Made by a program: the position numbers and the translations under genes
Source of the DNA: Prochlorococcus sp. AG-363-A16
GTDB taxonomy: Bacteria; Cyanobacteriota; Cyanobacteriia; PCC-6307; Cyanobiaceae
Reading direction: 5' to 3'
Assembly: GCA_003280345.1 (NCBI GenBank)
Contig: QCFB01000003.1
Span: 1 to 64,000 of the forward strand
DNA length: 64,000 bases
Shown: positions 39,945-49,462 of the stretch, piece after piece
How positions within the stretch are numbered: position 1 is the first letter of the stretch
How the letters are laid out: every line of letters starts with the position of its first letter
Notes under the pieces: generated by a model
Told to the model about the DNA's origin: nothing
The model's input: only the letters and a program-made list of their open reading frames with translations
The model's database searches: none

Positions 39945-40409
39945 TTGCGAATCCTAGGCATAGATCCAGGGCTAGCAAGAGTTGGCTATGGAGTCATCGA
40001 CACAAGCCAAGGAGAGCAAAAAATGCTTGATTGTGGAATCATCCGCACTGATCCAAAGCAAACTGAAGGGGAGCGAATGGTTGAAATAGCTGATGATCTT
40101 AACCAATTAATGATGGAATGGAATCCAAAGCTTGCAGCGGTAGAAAAATTCTTTTTCTACCGTTCAAGCACAACTATTAGTGTTGTTCAAGCTCGAGGTG
40201 TAGTGATGATGACCCTTGCAAGATTCAAAGTGCAAACTGTGGAATTTCCACCAATGCAAATCAAAATGGCTTTAACAGGTTCGGGGAAAGCTGATAAAAG
40301 TGATGTCTTAAATGCAGTGATGCGTGAATTAAACCTCGATCATCCACCTCGCCCCGACGATGCATCTGATGCTCTTGCAATAGCACTTACGGGCTGGTTC
40401 CAACGCTAA
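39945..40409 (+). CDS. ruvC: Holliday junction endonuclease RuvC
   Basis: Resolves Holliday junctions. The 154-residue protein begins [16 protein letters not shown] (first catalytic Asp), continues with AVEKFFFY (Glu) and ends with [15 protein letters not shown] (Asp pair). The frame is open inside chlI, but the TTG at 39945, four bases after the chlI stop and 7 nt after a GGAG at 39934-39937, gives the usual N terminus and is preferred. Confidence 0.94.
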   Translation: MRILGIDPGLARVGYGVIDTSQGEQKMLDCGIIRTDPKQTEGERMVEIADDLNQLMMEWNPKLAAVEKFFFYRSSTTISVVQARGVVMMTLARFKVQTVEFPPMQIKMALTGSGKADKSDVLNAVMRELNLDHPPRPDDASDALAIALTGWFQR

Positions 40410-40464
40410 ATACTGGAAGAAAACTTTCCATAAATTTTCAATTTCTCAAATAGGAAGTTAACCA

Positions 40465-41043
40465 ATGAAAATGAGCACAAATAGCCTCAAGAAGAATCAT
40501 CGCCTTAAGTACAAAGCAATAAGGGAAAAGGTGTTACCAAAAGTAGAGGAGCTAATACTTAATCAAGTAACAAAAAAACTACAGAATCTTCTTATCCATG
40601 GGGAACTAAATGGCTACCTGGGACTATACTGGCCTTTAAAAGGTGAAGTCGACCTACTTAAACTAAAGAGCAAGTTAAAGACGCCAATAGCACTACCAGC
40701 AAGTCAAAAAGATAGAACATTAAGCTACCACCCCTGGAAACAAAGCCCACTAAAAAAAGACTTTTGCGGCATCCCCGCGCCACTTGACGAACCAATTCTT
40801 ATGCCAAAAGAAATATCTTTACTCCTTGTACCTGCTCTAGCTGTAGATCTATATGGACAACGCCTTGGATATGGTGGGGGTTTCTATGATCGCCTTAGAA
40901 AGGATCCAATTTGGAGAACAGTCAAGGCATTAATCGTACTTCCACAAGAATGTGTAGCTATCGAACCATTGCCTCATGAGGATTGGGATGTGCCCTTTGA
41001 TGGCTGGATAAGTGAAAAAGGAGCATTCAACCCTTGTTATTAA
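40465..41043 (+). CDS. fthC: 5-formyltetrahydrofolate cyclo-ligase
   Basis: Converts 5-formyl-THF to methenyl-THF with ATP. The 192-residue protein has the family's nucleotide-binding GYGGGFYDRL near the C terminus, and an N-terminal basic helix with YKAIREKVLPK. The length is normal. It follows ruvC by 55 bp on the same strand. An ATG two codons downstream is an alternative start. Confidence 0.88.
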   Translation: MKMSTNSLKKNHRLKYKAIREKVLPKVEELILNQVTKKLQNLLIHGELNGYLGLYWPLKGEVDLLKLKSKLKTPIALPASQKDRTLSYHPWKQSPLKKDFCGIPAPLDEPILMPKEISLLLVPALAVDLYGQRLGYGGGFYDRLRKDPIWRTVKALIVLPQECVAIEPLPHEDWDVPFDGWISEKGAFNPCY

Positions 41044-41250
41044 CTAAAAAAGGATCAAAAATCGAATCTTGTTGGTCATTTTCAAAATTTCCTTAAAGGA
41101 ATTCTGGAGAATACGAATTTTTAGTAATAGAAACCAATGGAAATTTCTTCAAGAGGAAGGTTTTAGAATTAATTCTAGAAAATCTGTCAGCATTAAATAC
41201 ATTGCTTTAAGCTGATCGATAATTTTTCATTCATTGCCTGAGATCTTTCC

Positions 41251-41718
41251 ATGACTGAGGTTTCCACCTCCTCCTCTTCAAAAAAGTATGGCAGTGCAGT
41301 AATTGATGAAATAGTCGAAAAACTCCGTTCAACAACTGATCCTCGTAGAAGGTACGAATACGTGCTTTGGCTAGGGAAAAAACTTCCGCTGTTACCTAAA
41401 GAGTCTTTGAACGAAGCAATCAAAGTTAAAGGTTGCGTTTCAAGCGTTTATGTTCTTGGAGAGCTTGAGGACGGCAGAATTAACTGGAAAGGATTCTCCG
41501 ACTCGTTAATCACTAAAGGGTTACTAGCATTACTTGTAAAAGGTCTCTCCAACCTCACACCAGAGCAAGTATCTGAAGTAGACGTTCATTTTATTGAAGA
41601 GACTGGGCTTAGAGGCAGCCTCACCCCATCGCGAGCTAATGGCTTCCTTAATATTCTTCTAAATATGAAAGCCCAAGCTCGATCATTGGCCAAACAAGAA
41701 GCACCAACTAATTTATAG
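41251..41718 (+). CDS. sufE: SufE sulfur-transfer protein
   Basis: Accepts sulfane sulfur from the SufS cysteine desulfurase for Fe-S cluster assembly. The 155-residue protein has the reactive Cys near residue 62 in VKGCVSSVYVLGE, and the LVKGLSNLTPEQV element. The N-terminal SerThr-rich tail is slightly longer than usual. sufS and sufBCD are not in the window. The 207-bp gap upstream shows no gene. Confidence 0.93.
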   Translation: MTEVSTSSSSKKYGSAVIDEIVEKLRSTTDPRRRYEYVLWLGKKLPLLPKESLNEAIKVKGCVSSVYVLGELEDGRINWKGFSDSLITKGLLALLVKGLSNLTPEQVSEVDVHFIEETGLRGSLTPSRANGFLNILLNMKAQARSLAKQEAPTNL

Positions 41719-41755
41719 ATACGCGTGAGAGACTAATCATCTTAAATAATCAACT

Positions 41756-43072
41756 ATGAGGAAAAAAATTGGCATAGGTCTGCTTGGCCTTGGAACAGTA
41801 GGAACTGGTGTTGCAAAGATCATCCAAAAATCTCAGGGGCGAAATCCTCTTGTTTCAGAAATAGAAATAGTCCGAATAGGTGTTAGGGAACTAAACCGTC
41901 CAAGATCAATTGAATTACCACAGCATTTACTAACTCAAAAACCAGAGGAAGTTATAGATGATCCTTCAGTAGAAGTTGTAGTTGAAATGATGGGGGGTAT
42001 AGAACCAGCCAGAACATTAATTCTTAGAGCTATATCCGCAGGGAAATCAGTTGTTACTGCAAACAAAGCTGTTATAGCAAGATACGGTGAAGAGATTTCT
42101 TCTGCTGCAAATAAAGCAGGGGTTTACGTTCTTATTGAAGCAGCGGTTGGTGGTGGAATACCAATTATTGAGCCATTAAAGCAATCTCTTGGTGGAAATA
42201 GAATTCAAAGAATCAGCGGAATTATCAACGGAACTACTAATTACATTCTTAGCAGAATGGCAAAAGAAGGCACCTCATATAAAAACGTATTACAAGATGC
42301 ACAAAAACTTGGTTATGCAGAAGCCGATCCATCAGCAGACATTGAAGGAGGTGATGCTGCAGATAAAATCGCAATCCTTTGCGGATTAGCTTTTGGAGGA
42401 CGAATCGAGCGCTCAAAAATCCCCACCCAAGGTATTAAGAACGTAGAGATTCGAGATATTGAATACGCCGCCCAACTTGGTTACAGCGTAAAGCTTCTTG
42501 CTATAGCAACCTCTTTCGAAACAAAATCTACTAATAAATCCTCTATCCCCTTAGCTGCATGGGTGCAGCCCACTCTTGTTGCTAACGAACATCCATTGTC
42601 ACGAGTAAATGGCGTAAATAACGCAATTCTTGTTGAAGGAGATCCAATTGGGGAAGTAATGTTTTATGGACCTGGAGCAGGAGCGGGGCCAACCGCTTCA
42701 GCTGTTGTTGCAGATATCCTCAATATCGCTGGCATCCATTCACTAGGATCTACAAACAATTCCTTAGACCCCTTACTTGCCGCCAGCAGTTGGAGAAACT
42801 GCCATCTTGTTGAGCCTAGCGAAATAATTCAAAGGAACTATGTTCGTCTCAATGCAAAAGACACCCCAGGTGTAATAGGTCTAATCGGAAATCAATTCGG
42901 CAATCATGGCGTCTCAATTCAGTCAATTGTTCAATTTGATGCAAGTGCGAATGATGCAGAAATCGTTGTCATTACTCATGAAGTAACTAAAGGTCAAGCC
43001 ATGAAAGCACTATCAGCTATCAAAAATTTACCGGAAATCAATAGCATTACAGCGCATATGGGCTGCCTATAA
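41756..43072 (+). CDS. hom: Homoserine dehydrogenase
   Basis: Reduces aspartate semialdehyde to homoserine for Thr and Met synthesis. The 438-residue protein has the NAD(P)-binding GLLGLGTVGTGVAKI, the SVVTANKAVIA and INGTTNYILSRM segments of the catalytic domain, and a C-terminal ACT domain (about residues 365-438) for feedback control. The 37-bp gap to sufE allows co-transcription. Confidence 0.96.
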   Translation: MRKKIGIGLLGLGTVGTGVAKIIQKSQGRNPLVSEIEIVRIGVRELNRPRSIELPQHLLTQKPEEVIDDPSVEVVVEMMGGIEPARTLILRAISAGKSVVTANKAVIARYGEEISSAANKAGVYVLIEAAVGGGIPIIEPLKQSLGGNRIQRISGIINGTTNYILSRMAKEGTSYKNVLQDAQKLGYAEADPSADIEGGDAADKIAILCGLAFGGRIERSKIPTQGIKNVEIRDIEYAAQLGYSVKLLAIATSFETKSTNKSSIPLAAWVQPTLVANEHPLSRVNGVNNAILVEGDPIGEVMFYGPGAGAGPTASAVVADILNIAGIHSLGSTNNSLDPLLAASSWRNCHLVEPSEIIQRNYVRLNAKDTPGVIGLIGNQFGNHGVSIQSIVQFDASANDAEIVVITHEVTKGQAMKALSAIKNLPEINSITAHMGCL

Positions 43073-43094
43073 AAATTCCGCATAAGACAAGCAT

Positions 43095-43193
43095 TTAATT
43101 TCTCTGTACCAAATCAAAAAAATCTAAAGACCCTGACTTGTCCTCCTCAAAGTGCTCCATCAGCGCTTCAATTAATTCAATAGAAACCTTCAT
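43095..43193 (-). CDS. Candidate 32-codon small ORF, minus strand
   Basis: The frame gives MKVSIELIEALMEHFEED followed by KSGSLDFFDLVQRN. It looks protein-like (amphipathic helix, acidic) and the same frame is open a further 18 codons upstream of the ATG, antisense to the 62-residue gene. No SD is seen. It could be a small gene or the remnant of a longer one. Low confidence. Confidence 0.3.
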   Translation of the reverse strand: MKVSIELIEALMEHFEEDKSGSLDFFDLVQRN

Positions 43194-43213
43194 CTCATAA
43201 GGACATCCGAAAT

Positions 43214-43402
43214 ATGGGGGATCTCCATCAGGGTGACTGCATTCAACTAATCACAGGGGAGACATTATTCCAAGTGATAGGAGTAGATGAAAAACATCAA
43301 AGATGTTGGGTGAGGCATTGGCCCCTCCTACCAAAAGGATCTCCTGTTTTTGAGGTATCAATACAACAAATTGCTGGACTTTCCAAAAGTGAGCAATTAT
43401 GA
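43214..43402 (+). CDS. Small conserved protein, unknown function
   Basis: The 62-residue protein (MGDLHQGDCIQLITGETLF…) is beta-rich, with HQRCWVRHWPLLPKGSPVFE, and may form a small barrel. It has no signal or membrane segment. A weak ribosome-site-like GGACAT is upstream. It precedes the ABC-transporter pair by 12 bp on the same strand; a functional link is not shown. Confidence 0.6.
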   Translation: MGDLHQGDCIQLITGETLFQVIGVDEKHQRCWVRHWPLLPKGSPVFEVSIQQIAGLSKSEQL

Positions 43403-43413
43403 ATTAATACACC

Positions 43414-45036
43414 TTGATCATAAGGCCCCTTATAAAAGACTTGATTCTCCCTAAATCCAATTTTAGGAAAGGTCCAAGGTGTGCTTTTTGGATATCTATT
43501 TTATTAATCGCATTAACTCAAACATCTTGTAGGCCTACCAGGAAAAGTTCTCGTATAATTGTTGCGAGCGCAGGAAAAATCACATCGCTAGACCCTGCTC
43601 AGGCAAGTACTTATCATTCTCTCCAAATAATAAGTGCATTAGGCGATACCCTTTATAAGCTAGGGCCAAACGGCTTAATAAAACCAAACTTAGCCAAAGC
43701 ACTTCCGCAAGTTAATGACGAAGGTCTAACAATCACTATTCCACTTCGAGAAGATGTGATCTTTCACGATAAGACTCGTTTCGACGCAAAAGCAATGGCA
43801 TTTAGCATAAGGCGCTTTAGAGAAATAGGAACACTAAATTATATTTTAGATGGGCGAATAGCTGCTATAGAAACCCCAGAGAAATTTGTCCTCAGGCTCC
43901 GGTTAACAAGGCCATCAAGTTCAATCAATGGATTGCTAACATCAATAAACCTCACTCCTATTTCTCCTAAAGCATATAAAAATTACAAGGATAGGTTCCT
44001 TAACAAAAAGTTCATAGGTACAGGTCCATATAAACTTGTAAGCTTCAACTCTCAACAACAAATACTTAAGCCATTCGATCTATACTGGGGTAGTCCAGCA
44101 AGAAATTCAGGGATAAATTTTATAAATCTTAGCAACTCAATATCTCTTTTTTCAGCCATGAAAAGTGGCGAGGTTGATGTTCTTCTCTCTAATTCAATTG
44201 ATGAAGATCAAAGACATTACCTCCATAAGATGTCCAAGCAAAATATGTTCAAAGAAGGTGAAGGTTCTGCTATGGAAATTGGGTACATAACCTTCCTAAG
44301 TAACACTCCGCCGCTTAACCAACAAATTCTAAGAAAAGCTCTTACTTATAGCATTGATAGAAATCTAATTAGCAAGAGAGTTAGTTATGGCTTAAGAGCA
44401 CCTCTACGTTCATTAATCCCTCCAAGGTTGAAAACTATCGATAGCAATCCCTGGCCTCTATATAATCCAAGTCATGCAAGATTTTTATTTCAAAAAGCTG
44501 GTTATTGTGGCACAAAAAAAATTACAGTCCCATTAACTTTCAGATCAAATGTACCTGCTGACAAACTGTTAGCACTTACATGGCAAGCACAGGTAAAAAG
44601 AGACCTTTCAGATTGCCTTATATTGAGCCTTAATGGAGTCGAATCTACAACTATCTATAGACAATTAGGAGAAGGAGCTTTTCAGGCTGTAATGCTCGAC
44701 TGGAGAGGTGCTTATCCCGACCCAGAGGCCTATCTTTCTCCTTTCCTTAGCTGTAAAAAAATCAATAAGAATATCTGCGAAAAGGGGGAGTCCGTTAGCA
44801 GTGGCAGTTTCTGGGCCGACTCATTTATTGAAAAGAACTTAAGGGAAAGCGATCAACTTATTGGAACAAAACGATTGGAAAGACTATATAAAGTCGAAAG
44901 AATTGCAGCAGAAGGAGCTGCCTATCTTCCTATTTGGCTAGTTAAACCTCGGGCCTGGAGCCAACTTGATTTGCAAAGGCCAGAATTCGATGCAAGCGGC
45001 CAATTGCGTCTAGATCGACTCAGGAAAATAAAATAA
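43414..45036 (+). CDS. ABC transporter substrate-binding protein, family 5 (peptide/nickel type)
   Basis: Periplasmic binding lipoprotein for peptides or similar solutes. The 540-residue protein has a signal segment (WISILLIALTQTSC) with lipobox Cys, then the SBP_bac_5 core: SLDPAQASTYHSL, FHDKTRFDAKAMAFSIRR, GTGPYKLVSF, and DWRGAYPDPEAYLSPFLSC. The start appears to be TTG at 43414. The matching permease follows after 3 bp, but no second permease or ATPase is found nearby, so the transporter is completed by genes elsewhere or is shared. Confidence 0.88.
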   Translation: MIIRPLIKDLILPKSNFRKGPRCAFWISILLIALTQTSCRPTRKSSRIIVASAGKITSLDPAQASTYHSLQIISALGDTLYKLGPNGLIKPNLAKALPQVNDEGLTITIPLREDVIFHDKTRFDAKAMAFSIRRFREIGTLNYILDGRIAAIETPEKFVLRLRLTRPSSSINGLLTSINLTPISPKAYKNYKDRFLNKKFIGTGPYKLVSFNSQQQILKPFDLYWGSPARNSGINFINLSNSISLFSAMKSGEVDVLLSNSIDEDQRHYLHKMSKQNMFKEGEGSAMEIGYITFLSNTPPLNQQILRKALTYSIDRNLISKRVSYGLRAPLRSLIPPRLKTIDSNPWPLYNPSHARFLFQKAGYCGTKKITVPLTFRSNVPADKLLALTWQAQVKRDLSDCLILSLNGVESTTIYRQLGEGAFQAVMLDWRGAYPDPEAYLSPFLSCKKINKNICEKGESVSSGSFWADSFIEKNLRESDQLIGTKRLERLYKVERIAAEGAAYLPIWLVKPRAWSQLDLQRPEFDASGQLRLDRLRKIK

Positions 45037-45039
45037 ATA

Positions 45040-46059
45040 ATGAGTAGAAAAAAAGCACTACTTCAATACAGCGTAACTCGTTTGGCACTGATTCCCATAA
45101 TGCTTTGGCTTATCTCAAGCATGGTTTTTGTCCTACTACGAATTGCCCCTGGAGACCCTGTGGATGCAATACTTGGGAATAGAGCAAATGCAATTGCAAG
45201 GGAAACTTTAAGAGCGAAGCTGGGATTAGACCAGCCTCTATTAAATCAATATTTAAACTTTATTAATGGACTAAGTCATGGTGATCTAGGAGAAGCCCTT
45301 GTTAATCAAGAGCCAGTTTCAGAAATAATTTCAAAAGCTCTTCCCGCAAGTATTGAACTTGGAGTCTGTTCACTAATAATTGCAATAGCACTCGGATTAT
45401 TGGTTGGGTTTAGTGGACTTGCAAAAGCCGAAGGAAAAATAGATCTACTTGCACGGATATACGGGATAAGCACCTATGCGATGCCACCATTCTGGGCAGC
45501 AATACTTGTTCAACTTCTATTTTCAGTGGCGCTAGGATGGCTTCCTGTTGGAGGCCGATTCCCACCAGGTTTGATTCAACCTGAAGGAAGCGGATTCTTG
45601 CTCTTAGACAGCATTTGCACTGGAAATTTACCAGCTTTACAAGGGACAATTAGACACTTAATTCTTCCTGCTAGCACTCTTGGGGTACTTCTTAGCGGAA
45701 TCTTCAGTAGATCTCTAAGGATAAACCTAGGCAGAATGCTTGAAGCAGATCATATAGAGGCTGCAAGAAGTAGAGGAATTAATGAGTCTCGCGTAGTTCT
45801 TTATCATGCACTCCCAAATGCACTATTACCTGTACTTACTATTGCAGGGATAACAATAGCTTCATTAATTGGTGGAGCTCTACTTATAGAGGTCACATTT
45901 TCTTGGCCTGGTATAGCATTAAGGCTTCAAGAAGCAATTAATCAACGTGATTACCCTGTAGTTCAAGGAATTGTTGTTGTTGTTGCAAGCCTAGTTGTTT
46001 TATTAAGTGTAGTAGTTGATCTTTTAGTTGCTTCTATTGACCCTCGAATTCGCTATTAG
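45040..46059 (+). CDS. ABC transporter permease (DppB type)
   Basis: The 339-residue inner-membrane protein has the DppB/OppB pattern: first helix LALIPIMLWLISSMVFVLLR, conserved RIAPGDPVDAILG, a periplasmic LGLDQPLLNQYLNFINGLSHGDLG, and the EAA loop LEADHIEAARSRGINESRV. Six helices are expected. It starts 3 bp after the binding protein. The 3' end overlaps the convergent hydrolase gene by 26 bp. Confidence 0.9.
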   Translation: MSRKKALLQYSVTRLALIPIMLWLISSMVFVLLRIAPGDPVDAILGNRANAIARETLRAKLGLDQPLLNQYLNFINGLSHGDLGEALVNQEPVSEIISKALPASIELGVCSLIIAIALGLLVGFSGLAKAEGKIDLLARIYGISTYAMPPFWAAILVQLLFSVALGWLPVGGRFPPGLIQPEGSGFLLLDSICTGNLPALQGTIRHLILPASTLGVLLSGIFSRSLRINLGRMLEADHIEAARSRGINESRVVLYHALPNALLPVLTIAGITIASLIGGALLIEVTFSWPGIALRLQEAINQRDYPVVQGIVVVVASLVVLLSVVVDLLVASIDPRIRY

Positions 46060-47695
46060 ATTTTATAAGGTTCTTTATTGTAGAGCGGTCTAGGATATGA
46101 AAATGTAGACCTTTTTTTTCATTCCCAAAAAACTTACTAAGTCCTTTGCCAGCTTCGAAGTTCTCCAAGAAGCTGATTATTTCTTTTGCTAATAAACTCT
46201 GTACGGCAAGAGGTTGGAAACCTACTAACGCCTCACCAAGCTGAAAAAGGTCATCACCTTGCTGCTGATCAAACTGACTTTCAACACGAACTGGAGAGAA
46301 ATGACTAGCACCTTCAATTAACAAAGTTCGACTGAATTTATTTGGAGTTGTAGCAATCATTAAACCAAGCTGTTCGCTAAGAGCAGGTGTAACCAAGTCA
46401 TAAGTTCCACCTATTAAAAAAACTGGTATAGATAACTTTGCACTTCCCTCACTAGGCCAAAGCAAACTCCCAAAACTATTCAATGCAACTATTGCACTTA
46501 ACTGAGGAATTTCCTTCTGTTTTAATAATGGGTCGTCAATCAACTGGCATTGCAAAAGTTGAGAAAGATTAGTTAAAGAAAGGTCGTCAAGTGCTTCTTC
46601 ACAACGAATAGCAAGACCTGGCTCTGGTGTAGCTCCAGCAGCAAAAAAAGTAGTCAATGCTCCCAATGAATGGCCCATCAAAATCAACTTTTCGCCAGAT
46701 ACATCTAACTCACCTTGCGCTTGCGCTTTTAAGACTTCATAAAGATCTTCCAACCGATCTGGCAGGACTTCAGCACCTGGAACAGTGCTTCTACCTTCCA
46801 ACAAATCTTTTACAGCTTCTGGATCACTGCCTGGATGCTCAAGTAAAACAACTGGCCAACCTTCTCGACTAAGACTCCGAGCTAACCAACGAAAATGTTC
46901 TTGAGCTCCACCTAACCCAGGCATAAATACAACCCAAGCTTTTCTTTGAGTAGCACCTATCGATGGTTTCCATAATTCAAGAGTTAAAGGGGTAGAGCGG
47001 TGGCTAACAAACAAAGGTTGTTTCTCTGAGACAGGAACAGGGAGATTGTTTGTAACCAGAGGAGTCTTTTCAAAAGGTGGGTTCTTTTTAGAAAGGTTTG
47101 AAAGAAAAACCAAAAGTTTTTGCTGATTTTTCAATTCAGTACGCCAACGAGTGGCAATTTTCAATAACGCGTCAAGGTCTAGAAGAATGCTTTCGGCTGG
47201 CAATTCTTTGAGAAGGTCTAAAGTCGAAACTTGAGACTGAGATGCAAGAAGTGATTCCAAAGTACTAAAAACTCTTTGACCACTTCTGTCGTCATCCAAT
47301 CTCACCAAATCACTAACTTCATCTAGCAACTCGCGACCCACCCAACTGCGTAACATCTGTCGAGCCATACTTATATCTTTTATCAGTGGAGCTTGAAGCA
47401 ATTTGACTAAGCCGGCCCTGCTTTCAAGATCAAGCAAGTTCAGCCAAGCAGCTAGCTCAGAATCCATTGTCTTTCCATCTCTAGCCCAATCAGCGAGCTC
47501 TTTAATCGAGTCAGGCAAAGACATTCCTTCTACCCAACTAGTCAACTCCTTTATTGATATAGGTATAGACATATCTTCAAACTGAACTTCAATCCTTTCA
47601 GCAGCTTTTAATTGCATAACTCCTATAGGCCCAAGCATCAGACTCCCTATCAGTCCAATCAAAAATCTTTTTCCTATTGAGCGTCCTAAACGCAA
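46034..47695 (-). CDS. Secreted alpha/beta hydrolase with DUF1400-like N terminus
   Basis: The protein has a signal-like segment (GRSIGKRFLIGLIGSLMLGP), a helical DUF1400-like region (about 40-200) and an alpha/beta hydrolase domain with nucleophile Ser in LMGHSLGALTTFF and a catalytic His region GASHFSPV. Substrate is unknown; lipase/esterase activity is plausible. The frame is open to an ATG at 47806, but that would overlap the divergent MFS gene by 130 bp. A TTG at 47695 sits right before the signal segment and is preferred; start confidence is low. Confidence 0.8.
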   Translation of the reverse strand: MRLGRSIGKRFLIGLIGSLMLGPIGVMQLKAAERIEVQFEDMSIPISIKELTSWVEGMSLPDSIKELADWARDGKTMDSELAAWLNLLDLESRAGLVKLLQAPLIKDISMARQMLRSWVGRELLDEVSDLVRLDDDRSGQRVFSTLESLLASQSQVSTLDLLKELPAESILLDLDALLKIATRWRTELKNQQKLLVFLSNLSKKNPPFEKTPLVTNNLPVPVSEKQPLFVSHRSTPLTLELWKPSIGATQRKAWVVFMPGLGGAQEHFRWLARSLSREGWPVVLLEHPGSDPEAVKDLLEGRSTVPGAEVLPDRLEDLYEVLKAQAQGELDVSGEKLILMGHSLGALTTFFAAGATPEPGLAIRCEEALDDLSLTNLSQLLQCQLIDDPLLKQKEIPQLSAIVALNSFGSLLWPSEGSAKLSIPVFLIGGTYDLVTPALSEQLGLMIATTPNKFSRTLLIEGASHFSPVRVESQFDQQQGDDLFQLGEALVGFQPLAVQSLLAKEIISFLENFEAGKGLSKFFGNEKKGLHFHILDRSTIKNLIKSNSEFEGQ

Positions 47696-48942
47696 AGAGT
47701 AATACCAAACAGTGGTGGAACCATTTTCCCCCAGCACTGCGCGTTTTAACCAGAACACGTCTCTTGGCTTCGTTTGGCGCTGGTGGTGTGATCTATCTTT
47801 CCCCATTGGTTTTTAACCAACTAAATCTTTCTGCAGCCAAAATTGGCAGTGGATTAGCAGCTGCAGCAATTGCAGGAACAATTTCCCGTCTCATAAGCGG
47901 CAGATTGCTTGATATAGGGAAAAGCTCTTCATTCTTAATAAAACTTGCTGCCTTCGTTGCAATTATTGGAGATCTATGGCTCCTAATTGCTCAAAACTAT
48001 TCTGAATACATAGGAGGTCAATTATTTGTAGGCGCTGCAGCAGGACTCTATTGGCCTGCTGTTGAATTAGCCGTACCTGCTAGTTGCACCAACCTTCTAT
48101 CAAGCAAAGGCTTCGCACTAGTTCGTAGTGCAGATGCTCTGGGGACAAGTCTTGGTGCTCTGTTGGGATCAATATCAGCATGGTTAGGCATTATTCGCGC
48201 AATCTATTTAATAGATATCTTTTGCATGCTTTTATTGTTAAGTCTATTGGCCAAACAACCTATAAAGACTCTGCAAAAACCTACAAAAAAACAACTTGCT
48301 AAAATCTCATTCCAAATAAAGAAAGCAACTATTCAAAATAACTTTACATGGTTAAATCTACTCTTTCCGATTCTTGCGCTTAGCCTTCTTTCAACAGGAA
48401 TTTTCTCCCTTCTCCAAAGCACTTTGCCACTTGACCTAGTCAAGGGTGGAATATTAAGGCCTCCACTAAGCGAGGCTTGGAGTGGAAGTCTAATTGCTAT
48501 TCAATTGGGCTTATTAGTCATTTTTCAATGGCCAGTAGGTAATTGGTTAGCTGGAAGAAGTATCAAAGTTGGCTTGAGAATAAGCCTTTTGTGTTTCTCA
48601 TCAGGATGCTTCCTTCTTGGAATATCAGCTCTTTCAAAGTTTGGAATAATCATTGCTTTAGCCTCCCAAGTCCCTTTAGCAGTTGCGTTGGCTGCATTTT
48701 TACCTACTGCAACTGAGGCGATAACTCAAGTCCCCCCAAAAGAACATCGAGGTATTGCAATGGCAATGTATTCACAATGTTTTGCAGTTAGTGCCTTCAT
48801 TGCACCTACTTTCGCTGGGTGGATATTAGATAAGCATGGGAACGGGGTATTTCTTTGGCTATTAATGAGTGCAGCATGCATAATTATGCTTCCAACAGTT
48901 CAAAAAGTCCGTATAAAAAAGAAACCCAACTTTAAACAATAA
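47677..48942 (+). CDS. MFS transporter
   Basis: The 421-residue protein has about 12 predicted membrane helices and the MFS loop pattern (AGTISRLISGRLLDIGKSS between helices 2 and 3). Cargo is unknown; drug/sugar-type exporters look similar. The TTG at 47677 is the start before the first helix (LLASFGAGGVIYLSPLVF). It is divergent from the hydrolase gene and their 5' ends probably overlap. Confidence 0.87.
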   Translation: MSVLNAKSNTKQWWNHFPPALRVLTRTRLLASFGAGGVIYLSPLVFNQLNLSAAKIGSGLAAAAIAGTISRLISGRLLDIGKSSSFLIKLAAFVAIIGDLWLLIAQNYSEYIGGQLFVGAAAGLYWPAVELAVPASCTNLLSSKGFALVRSADALGTSLGALLGSISAWLGIIRAIYLIDIFCMLLLLSLLAKQPIKTLQKPTKKQLAKISFQIKKATIQNNFTWLNLLFPILALSLLSTGIFSLLQSTLPLDLVKGGILRPPLSEAWSGSLIAIQLGLLVIFQWPVGNWLAGRSIKVGLRISLLCFSSGCFLLGISALSKFGIIIALASQVPLAVALAAFLPTATEAITQVPPKEHRGIAMAMYSQCFAVSAFIAPTFAGWILDKHGNGVFLWLLMSAACIIMLPTVQKVRIKKKPNFKQ

Positions 48943-48989
48943 TCAGAGATAGTAAAAAAAATTCCTAACCCTCTATTAAATGTTAATAA

Positions 48990-49340
48990 CTACTCGTTAT
49001 CCAATTCTAAAAGGCGACGCTCCCTCAAGAAAAGAAATAAGGGCGCTCCAAATGCAAATGCAATTGTAAATATGCCAAGAATAACTATCCACAAGTTTTT
49101 CATTTTGAGCCTACGTGACTCAAAAATAATCCAAATTGTTATTGACCCAGCTCCAATAAATAAATCTCTTGAGAGAGACTGTGAGGCAGAGTTTTCATTG
49201 GCAAGTGCAATAAATTTTTGAATATCAAACCCAGGTCCATAGGTTAGAACAAAATCAATATTGGCCAACGTAGGTAAAACTGCGCCTAAAATTGCAAAAA
49301 GCAAGTAAATCCAACTAAGCCAATTTCTTTTAAAATCCAT
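48990..49340 (-). CDS. DUF2834-like small membrane protein
   Basis: The 116-residue protein has three to four predicted helices (about 7-28, 58-75, 82-104) and the pattern WIYLLFAILGAVLPTLANIDFV with RDLFIGAGSITIWIIFESRR, which resembles DUF2834. The function is unknown. It is convergent with the MFS gene and divergent from the PfkB kinase. Confidence 0.7.
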   Translation of the reverse strand: MDFKRNWLSWIYLLFAILGAVLPTLANIDFVLTYGPGFDIQKFIALANENSASQSLSRDLFIGAGSITIWIIFESRRLKMKNLWIVILGIFTIAFAFGAPLFLFLRERRLLELDNE

Positions 49341-49407
49341 TTAATGTTTAATACTCGTATTACTAAGCTTCATCTAATCGAGCTAAATATGTCAACAGTT
49401 AAATTAT

Positions 49408-49443
49408 TGTGGCTTAATAATATAACTGCTTATTTAAGCCACA
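49408..49443. promoter_or_regulatory. 10-bp hairpin before the PfkB kinase gene
   Basis: TGTGGCTTAA (49408-49417) pairs perfectly with TTAAGCCACA (49434-49443), ending 19 bp before the ATG. No T-tract follows, so it is more likely a 5' leader element or operator than a terminator. Confidence 0.45.
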
Positions 49444-49462
49444 GAACAACTATTTAATTTAA

